A stretch of 64,000 nt of DNA, from assembly GCF_025370935.1 (NCBI RefSeq), contig NC_133497.1:1407533-1471532 (forward strand). The letters are read 5' to 3'. The notes under the pieces are model-generated. The model was not told where the DNA came from. It saw nothing but the letters and a program-made list of their open reading frames with translations, and searched no databases. Shown in pieces: positions 22,301 to 31,300 of this stretch (the stretch's first letter is position 1; each line of letters opens with the position of its first letter). Origin of the DNA: Choristoneura fumiferana. Its lineage: Eukaryota > Arthropoda > Insecta > Lepidoptera > Tortricidae. The translations under genes and the position numbers were made by a program.

Positions 22301-25300
22301 TTTTTATTTCGCCTAAACGCTGTAAGCGACATCGTGCGGATGAATATTATTTCGCGTGTATGAAGTAAGATACAGGACTCAATTTTTTTTCGTTTTTTGT
22401 GTCGGTTATAGCATTTGACGTACCACAAATAACCAAAAGTTGTAAAAATTACTACGCTGTCCAGAAACTTCTAAACGTCGTAGAGCAACGAGAGTTACAG
22501 CATTCGACGCAGAAAAAAAACTGAATCGAAATATGCAATATTTTTTTTTGTAAAGGTGTGGGTTACAGCGTTTATGCTTTCCACCGTCGAATATCCCAGA
22601 TACCAATCTTGAGTAGGAAGGTTTAGTCATCATTATCATTTAATATCTTTTTCAATGCAATTATTAAACTTCCCTACTTTTAATTTTTCCTCCTCAAGCA
22701 ATAAAGGGTATTTATTATATAACTTAGGCATGAGGTACTCTATGATTCTTTTTGCGTAATAATTTTTGGCAACCGGCTGCATGCAACAGTTTCGCAGGTG
22801 GTAGGACCTTGTGCAAGGTCCGCCCGGATTGCTACCACCATCTTGCTCGCTAATCCTGCCGTGAAACAGCAGTGCTTGCACTGTTGTGTTTTGGCGTGGA
22901 GAGTAAGACTGGTGGTGAAATTACTGGCACTTGAGGTATCCCATCTTAGGCCTCTAGGTTGGCAACGCATCTGCAATCCCCCTGGTGTTGCAGGTGTCTA
23001 TGGGCGCAGGTGATCTCTTATCATCAGGAGACCCACTTGCTCGTTTGCCATGCAGTTGAATAAAAAAAAACAGTAATTTCCTGTTAGAACACCTGGTAAA
23101 GTGACGTTTTTTGTGGCTTTGTATTTTATATTCTTCACTATAATAAGTTTCTAGGATATTAAGGTATATAGTCTTACAGTGTACAGGGGGAATTTTACAA
23201 ACTGAGAACAGTTCATCCTAGTTTTTTCTATAAGTATTTACTCTTTTACGTCTTTACCTACTAAATATGTCTTAAAAGTAAGTCCATAGCAATTCTGCCC
23301 ATAGCTCAGCAACGAGTCAGCGAGTGCATGGTAAACAATATGCAGGGTGCGTTTATTTACTATTCTACTTAGATAATAAAATTGACCCAAAATTGACCTT
23401 AATTTATTGCAGACTTGATTAATGTGTAGTTTCCAATTAAAATGTCTATCAATAGTCAAACCGAGGTATCTAAAACTATCAACGACCTCCAGTCTACTAC
23501 ATATACAGTTTGCTTATTTTTGTGCAGGCAATTGTATGTGTGTCCTATAATATTAATATCGCTTGATCTTACATCTTTTGCTTTTTTATTGTATGGTGAA
23601 AACAGATTGTCATGAGCCCACTTCGTTATGTTTACAAAATTCTCCTGCACCTTGCTCACCATATCAGGCACATCCTCGCCGGCGAGCAGCAGGCACATGT
23701 CGTCGGCGTACATATAAACTTGGCAGTTTTGGACAACATTCGACACACTGTTCACATGCATGATATATCCAATAGGTCCGTAAACCGATTCGGTCGGCAC
23801 GCCAAGGCTTACCTGAACTTCGGAACCTGTCTTCCCATTTATGACGGTTCTTAAGGTTCGGTTCGTTGAATATTCACAGAACCACTGGTTCATGGGTCCC
23901 CTGATGCCACACTCATCCATGGCTTGAAGCAGGTTTGCTTAAATTATACTCGTATCCGATTTTACATATTTTATATCCTGGATCCTGATCTCATCAATGC
24001 CAGGTGCTTTCCTGCAACTCAAGCTGTCAATAATCTTCACAACATCACCAGCACTAACCTTTCTGTACCTAAAAGAAACATCGGTCACTTTCACATACGA
24101 ATCACGGCATAAAAATTTTGATTACAATTATGTAATATGTCTAGCACTTCCCGTGTAAAAGTTTGAGGAAAATTACTACATATGTTTTGCACGCTATCTA
24201 TTTTCCCCCAATATTTCATTATCGTACTATCAACATTACCCTTAATTCTACCCAGCCACCCATTAATGTTATTCCATATCTTCCTAAAGTCGCCTTCACA
24301 CCTATTTATTTCGCTTTGCCTATACTTATTCTTGGCAGCATTTATAACTTTATTTACTTTATTTCTAAACCGGGTATATTCTAATCTAGAGTTCATACTT
24401 TTAGGATTAAATTTCCACGCTCTAAACAATTCATCTCTGTGCTCAAATATTTTTTGCTAGATCTTTACGTACCCATGGTTGCAATTTTCTTTGAGTTATT
24501 TGTTTAGCTTCAATTAATGCCTCTTTATAAATACTGCCAAAAATCACACAGTTTTTCATATAAAAGTAATGGACTTTCTATAGTTGATAACTCCGCCCAG
24601 TTAATTAGTTTTAATTTTTCCATTACTAGCTTGTCACACAGTGCATACCGCACCGATCTCAGTTTCCGGTATTGCACATTGGAGGCCGTGCTCACACAAC
24701 ATGGTTTTATATTTAGAAATAGTCATATTCGAGTCGTCGCATAATAAATCCAAATTCATATCTCCTATTATAATAACATTATCAATGGGCGGAACTTGTT
24801 TTAAAATATAGTTCATTTCTTGAACAAATTTTAACTTGTTTGTTTTTGGTGGCCTATTAATTGTTATAATATTCATTTTTTTGTCTCCTATATTCAGCTT
24901 TCCGTGCAGTATTTCCGACGCCGTAGTATCACAAATGTCAGCACTGAAGTCCAGGCAATCCTTGGCATATATAAGAATACCACCTCCCCTACTTTCTTCT
25001 CTTGTATTCGAAAACAAATTGTTACCTGTTATTGGATAAAAAGATAACTCATTTTGCTTAACGTTCACTTCAGATAAAATGAGGACGTCTATATTTTCAT
25101 CACACTGTTTTAACAGGACAATCAGCTCGCTATATTGTTTCCTTAAAGACCTAATATTTAAGTGTACCACGTCTAGTTGCTGGTTTTTATTTTTGATATT
25201 CTTACTCTATTCACTGGTATTGTCGTATCTATTATATTCAATATTATCATCAACATCCATATTATTATGCCCAAACATCATTCAGTCCACAAATCAAGTA

Positions 25301-28300
25301 GTGTGTATCCACGCAGTTATCGTTTGTTGTTTACTCTGTTTTTTTTAATAATTCAATAAGAAAATTTATACCCTCTTCGTTTTTTATGGTATAAATTGTG
25401 TCCTCCGTCTCACTCTTCTTTACTAATACATTAGAATTCTGGAACCAAATGTACGTATAAATGTTTTTTAGTTGGTTATTGGTGGACCAAAATAATTGTC
25501 GCTTATACTTGGTCATTTCCTCGTTGATATAAATCCTCTGTGTGCTGTCAGTCTTATAAATTGTGCCATTTGTAATACCGTTTTTACGTTTCTGAATTAA
25601 TTGATCCCGGGCTGCCTTAGTGCGCATTTTAATAACAATAGACCTTCTTTTTTCGCGGGCACCTACCCTCTTCACTGACTCGATCTCATCAACTTTTAAA
25701 TCAAGCTCTTTCGCAATATTTTTCACTACTTCGTCCAACTTTTCATTTTCAAATTCTTCTACGAAGGCTAACTCAACGTTCTTCTCTTTCTCTTTTTGCT
25801 CAAGCATTTCTACTCTTTCTTCCAGCGCTTTATTACATTTTCGTAAATACACATTATTTCTGTCCAATGCCATGTCCATTTTGCTTCTGTTTTCTCTTTT
25901 AAATCTGCCAACTCCGCATACTTTTCGGAATAAAAATCCAAAGTTGTTAGCCCCTCCAGTTTGTTTTCAATTTTAAACACTACTTCTAACTTCTGATTTA
26001 CTTCCTTCAGGAGATTCTCCACAGTAAGTTTTCCCGATTCCACCGAGATTTTTGGTGTTATAGGGGATCCTTTTTCTTTTCTCTATGCTTGTGTATACCT
26101 ATTGTATAGTTAATTTGATAGTTTTACGTATTTTTTAAATTGCTCTTATCTAATATAAATTGCACCACCTGCTAAAATCTATTCCTTACTTTTCTCTTGT
26201 AAGATATTGCTCTGAAGCAATAAGGCCACCTGTTGTTTGCCTTGGAAAATCCCTAGGGAGTTAGCTGTGTTTTTGGTACTGCTTGCTATGTGTTGGTGTT
26301 CAATAAAGAGTTGTTGTATTATTGTATCCAGCATGAATATGAAGTTTACGAAGCATGAGAAGTTATTTTAGAAGGCAAAAAACGGAACCCTTATGGTTTC
26401 GTCATGCCTGTCTGTCTGTTCGTCCGTATGTCACACTCACTTTTTTTCGAAACTATAAGAACTATACTGTTGAAACTTGGTAAGTAGATGTATTCTGTAA
26501 ATCGCATTAAGATTAATACGCAAAAATATAAAAATTAAATCAATAAATTTTTGAGGGCAAATCTCAAATTTTAAAGGAACACTTATGGCGATTTTGGCAT
26601 TTTTAGCATTAAGATGAGCATTTACATTCAGAAAGTATCATTTGGTAACCTGGACCTGATGAAGAAGACCGTAGATAACCAATTATGGAACTCGTCAAAG
26701 CTAAGTAATGCTCGCTCGTCTATAAACGATCATGATTAATATACCTAGATAAGCGACTAAGAAGAATGATTCTTTCGAACTGATCTGATGCTGAAGCCAG
26801 AAGGTAGGCAACGGAACTCTGTTATAAAACAACGTAACTAAGTCGTGTTTGGGCTTAATGGAATCGTTGTGAGATGTACTTTGGCTACAAATCACTAAAA
26901 AGTAAGAAATAAAGAATTTTTTTAACAAAAAAGTAAAATAGACTCAAAAAACAAATTTTATAACAAGAAATACAACCGACTACAAAAACCCATGAAAATA
27001 CCTTCCTACCAGTCTGAAGTCGGTGCCTCAGCACGAGCCTGCAGGAGTGGACCTATAATCGTCTACCTCACCTACAACTAATACGAGTATATTGGGCTTC
27101 AATCACTCCTGCTGGCTCGTGCTGAGGCACCGACTTCAGACTGGTAGAAAATTATTTTCATGGTTTTTTGTAGTCGGTTCTAGTTTTTGTTATATTTTGT
27201 TTTACATTTCAGTTGCAATGTTATCTCGGATCAGAAGGAAAATAGCATGAACAGAATACCTGGTTGGCAGACGGCGACGTGGTCCCAGCTGCCGTCGACG
27301 CAGTGCATGTTCAGCAGAACGTTGCTGGGGTAGTAGAAGCAGCCGTTGCACTCCGGCACGACCTCCGTACCGTGCGGCTCCAGCTCGTGGCACACCCGGG
27401 TCCCGCCTAATACGTCATCTCCAGTTATTTTGCAAGTGTAATTGACGCTTGGGTCCGGCGTCAGTCTGCAGAAACCTAGAAGGAAGGTTAAGCTGAGAGT
27501 GCGACGTCGAGTAGAAATAAATGTGTTGTTGGATTGATCAGTATTGTAGCTGCTGCATGAACAGACAGCACCACAACAGTGTTGTTTCGATTTTAGGTCT
27601 CTGTGAGCATGTCTAAACAGGTCGTCCCTGAAAAGTGTTTCCAAGAGCTGTAAACAGCTATGTCGATTTTAGTTTCAAGTGTCATTTATATTATAAAATT
27701 CAAAGTCCTGGCTGACGACTGATATATCAACGCACAGGCCAAACCGCTGGGTCTAGAAACTTGAGTCTTGAGTCTAGAGATTTTTCAAAATTCCCACGGG
27801 ATAGGGAATAAATGGGATTTATATTTTAACTTCAAAATGGCCCGATTTCCGTAACTATAATTATTAGAAATTTCAACTTTGGCGTGCAAGTAGTTAATAC
27901 TAACATTTAAATTTGGGGTACATACATTTACTTTCTGCGATCTTATTTTTCGTGTTTAGGTTGATTTTCGGAGGATTACATGGAAATACAAATACAGACC
28001 GACGTTGTTTTAGACAGGATGGTGCATGGAATTGAAAAATCAACATACATACGTCCCTATCTAATTAATCATAATTCGTACCAACTTTGAAACACTGTTT
28101 CGCTGATTCAGGGGTGGAATTTTGTAAAACGTTAAAGTAGGTACTACGCGTTTCTTTTGCCCGCAACGACTATAAAACACGATATAGGATTATATTATAT
28201 CCCGAGAAATCGTAAAGTTCCCTCGGGAAATAAATTACTGTTATGATCTATTTTGATATTCTTAATTGTCGATGAGATACACATTGTAGCTTTCTATTAT

Positions 28301-31300
28301 TGAAAGAATTTTGAAAATCTGGCCCGAAATGAAATTCACTTATTCTGCAAAAAATTTACATTAAAAAAAAAGTTTATGTCCATCAGGGATGATGGAGCTT
28401 CTATTGGTAAAATAATTATTTAAATCCTAGTAGTTTCAGAGATTGTCCGCAACAAACAAAATTGAGATATTTTCCTATTCCATGGGATTTTCTACCAGTA
28501 GTTTTGGCTATGTGTTGTCTGTCAGTCAGCCAGTCACGGTACTGTTCAGGTATACATGGTACTGTATAGGTATCCTATCCTACTAATATTATAAATGTGA
28601 AAGTTTGTGAGTGAGTGAGTGAGTATGTTTGTTACTTCTTCACGCTGAAACGGCTAGACGGATTTGGATGATATTTGGCTAAAAGTTAGTTTATAACCTG
28701 GATAAACAAATAGAATACTTTTTATCCCGATTATTCCACTGGATAGGGATAAAATCTCGAAATAACAACCGCTGGGCTTAGTTATGAAATTTGGTATGTA
28801 GGTAGTTGGACGTCTGGAATAACACATAGGTGACTTTTTGACCCGATATGCCCCTGGGATACCTAGGGATAAAATCATGAAATAACAACCGCTGGGCTTA
28901 GAGCCATGAAATTTAGTATGTAGGTAGCTGGACCTCTGAAATAACACATAGGTTACTTTTTATCTCGATATTCCCACGGGATAGGGAAAACATCTGAAAT
29001 AATAACCGCTGGGCTTAGAGTCATGAAATTTGATATGTAGGTAGCTGGACGTCTGAAATAATTCATAAGCGACTTTTTGACCCCGATATTCCCACGAAAT
29101 AGGGATAAAATCTTGAAATAATAGTCGCTGAGCTTAGAGTCATGAAATTTAGTATGTAGGTAGCTAGATGTCTGGAATAACACATAGGTGACTTTTTCAC
29201 CCGATATTCCCACGAAATAGGGATAAAATCTTGAAATAATAGTCGCTGAGCTTAGAGTCATGAAATTTGGTACGTAGATAGCTGGACGTCTGGAATAACA
29301 CATAAGCAACTTTTTGACCCGATATTCCCACGGGATACGTAGGGATAAAATTTCGAAATAACAACCACTGGGCTTAGAGGCATGAATTTTGGTACTTAGG
29401 TAGCCGGACGTCCGGATTAACACATACGCTACTTTTTATCCCGATATTCCCACGGGATAGTTTTGTAACTAAGGGACTCCATACATCCCTGTGTTATTAT
29501 TATTATTATTATTGTGTAATTTTTTCTTTAATTGTATACTGTAGTTTTTCAGTATTTTATAGTAATTATTTTATTTTGAAAAAATGACTCTGCCAACTTT
29601 CTTGCGGAGCATTCTTCTTGGCAATGATGGTCTTTCTGAAAGCGCTGGTAGTTTAAAAAATGACCTGTAAAAGTGTCCGTTGCGGCCTATTAACTGAATA
29701 AATGATTTGAATTGTGTTAAATTTATACTTGTGATGTATACATATCATTTAATAATATTGTAAATCTGTTTAAAAAAAATATATACCTCGTTGAGTTTCT
29801 TGCCGGATTCTTCTCAACAGAGGTTTTTCCGAACCGGTGGTAGATTTATTTTTGACATTCATAAGTGCTTGTAACAAATTAGGGTTTATACAGGGTATAA
29901 AGTGTATATAGCCTTAATTGAATAAAGATATTTTGACTTTGACTTTGACTTTGAATTCGAATTTTAATTTGGATAGGGATTTTTTTTTAAATTTTAGCAC
30001 TGGGTTTAGAGTCTTGAATTTTGTACAGTTATTCACAACACAACCTCAATGAAGACCACGATATAAATTTTGGAAATTTACAGGGGAATTTTGTAACATC
30101 CCGAAAATTTCAATTGCAACTACCAGACTGAATAGTTTACGCGTACGAAGCCGCGGGTAAAAGCTAGTAGAATTATAAATAAATCATGTTACTTACTTAA
30201 TGAGTTGATTGGTTTGGCGTAGGTATTTAATGTTTATTTTGTTTTTTTAGAGCACATTTTAAGTAATAGCTTGTTTTTCAAAACTTTATTTGTAGCTATA
30301 TAAAATATGTATATTTTAGTCTCTCAAGTGATGTGTAAGTACATCAAAACTGAACGTACATAATTCATTTAATCAGGCGCTACTTTCTTTGCCCAGCGCC
30401 TAAGTTTGGCGGTGCAGAGGGGCAATGCGGCCTCCGTCCTGGGGACCATGCCCCAAGTGGACGATCTCAAGGGAATTTTTTATTTGTTAAGTCAAAAGTC
30501 AAAGTGAAAAGTATTTTTTTGCCAGAATACAGTACAGGAAGGTCTTACATTGTATACTTTTATTTCAGTGTATTCAGCCTGCATGCAGGCGTGCAAATAT
30601 TCTGTTGAGAGGCGTATAATTATTTTATTACAATTACAAATTTCCTATGTCAAATATCAAACTAAAATAGATCAAAAATCATAAAAATAATCAAAATAAA
30701 TAAATTGATAAGTTCAATAATTTTTAGCTTTGTTAAATTTTGGTTTGTTTATTTATTTTGATTTTTTAATAAAAAGGCGCTACTTTGCATAGGTCTATAC
30801 CAATGAACTAAAACAATTAGTTTGCTTACCCGCGACTTTATGATGCCTTTTTAAAAGAAATGTGTATTAATGCAGTTCCTCCACCTCTACATGCACTCTA
30901 GCATGCTGAACGGTTGTGTGTTGCTCTGAAGATGAGTTCTGGTTGAATTCGAAACGCATCAGGGTAATGTGGTGGTGGTGATAGATGGATTTGTGTGATT
31001 AGTGTGTGTTCATACAGTGTAGAGGAGGGGGAAATTCATGAACACACATTTTACGGCAAAACTGAATTTATTTTAAAAGCAGTTATCATAAAGGGTGCGG
31101 GTGAGCAAAGTAATTGTGTCAGTCCGTTGAACGTACATGAACATTTCCGAATCTGTGCTATCAGCCCTTGAGGAGTTCCGTCATCAGCAGTCAGCCCTGG
31201 CTGCAGCATCAGATGGCGTATATCATATAAACGCATTGTCATTGAAAGTCTTTTGTGTGTGCCGTCAACTTTTGAGGAGTTCCCTTCTATGGAGACGATC

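Larger units (their letters stand above)
19264..22594. mobile_element. 3.3-kb TIR element with GCTGTAAC subterminal motifs, copy A
   Basis: ATATTCGACGGTGGAAAG at 19264 is matched inversely at 22577-22594, and the pairing extends through AAACGCTGTAACCC (about 33 bp, one mismatch). Taking TTCGACGG as the true end leaves TA on both sides, compatible with a TA target. GCTGTAAC or its inverse GTTACAGC recurs near both ends (for example 19290, 19477, 22112, 22195, 22278, 22497, 22564). It carries a LINE fragment (20640-21480) but no recognisable transposase. A second copy lies inverted at about 49850-52452. Confidence 0.75.
22640..26100 (-). mobile_element. Degenerate LINE (Jockey/CR1 group) with ORF1, EN and RT parts
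   Basis: Reading on the minus strand: ORF1 (26043-25331), endonuclease (25170-24634), linker (24429-24091), RT palm and thumb (23920-23238) and C-terminus (22749-22640). The RT fingers are missing between about 24090 and 23925, and a SINE-like repeat is inserted at 22790-23070. The element is inactive. A relative supplies the 5'-truncated copy at 41590-42517. Confidence 0.85.

Noticed and set aside
28654..29423. Long minus-strand open frames with repeated YFEILS-like phrases
   Set aside because: They are translations of the ~119-bp satellite; the repeat length and variable unit size explain them.
28690..29460. CRISPR-like regular repeats
   Set aside because: Units are contiguous without unique spacers and lie in an insect transposon.
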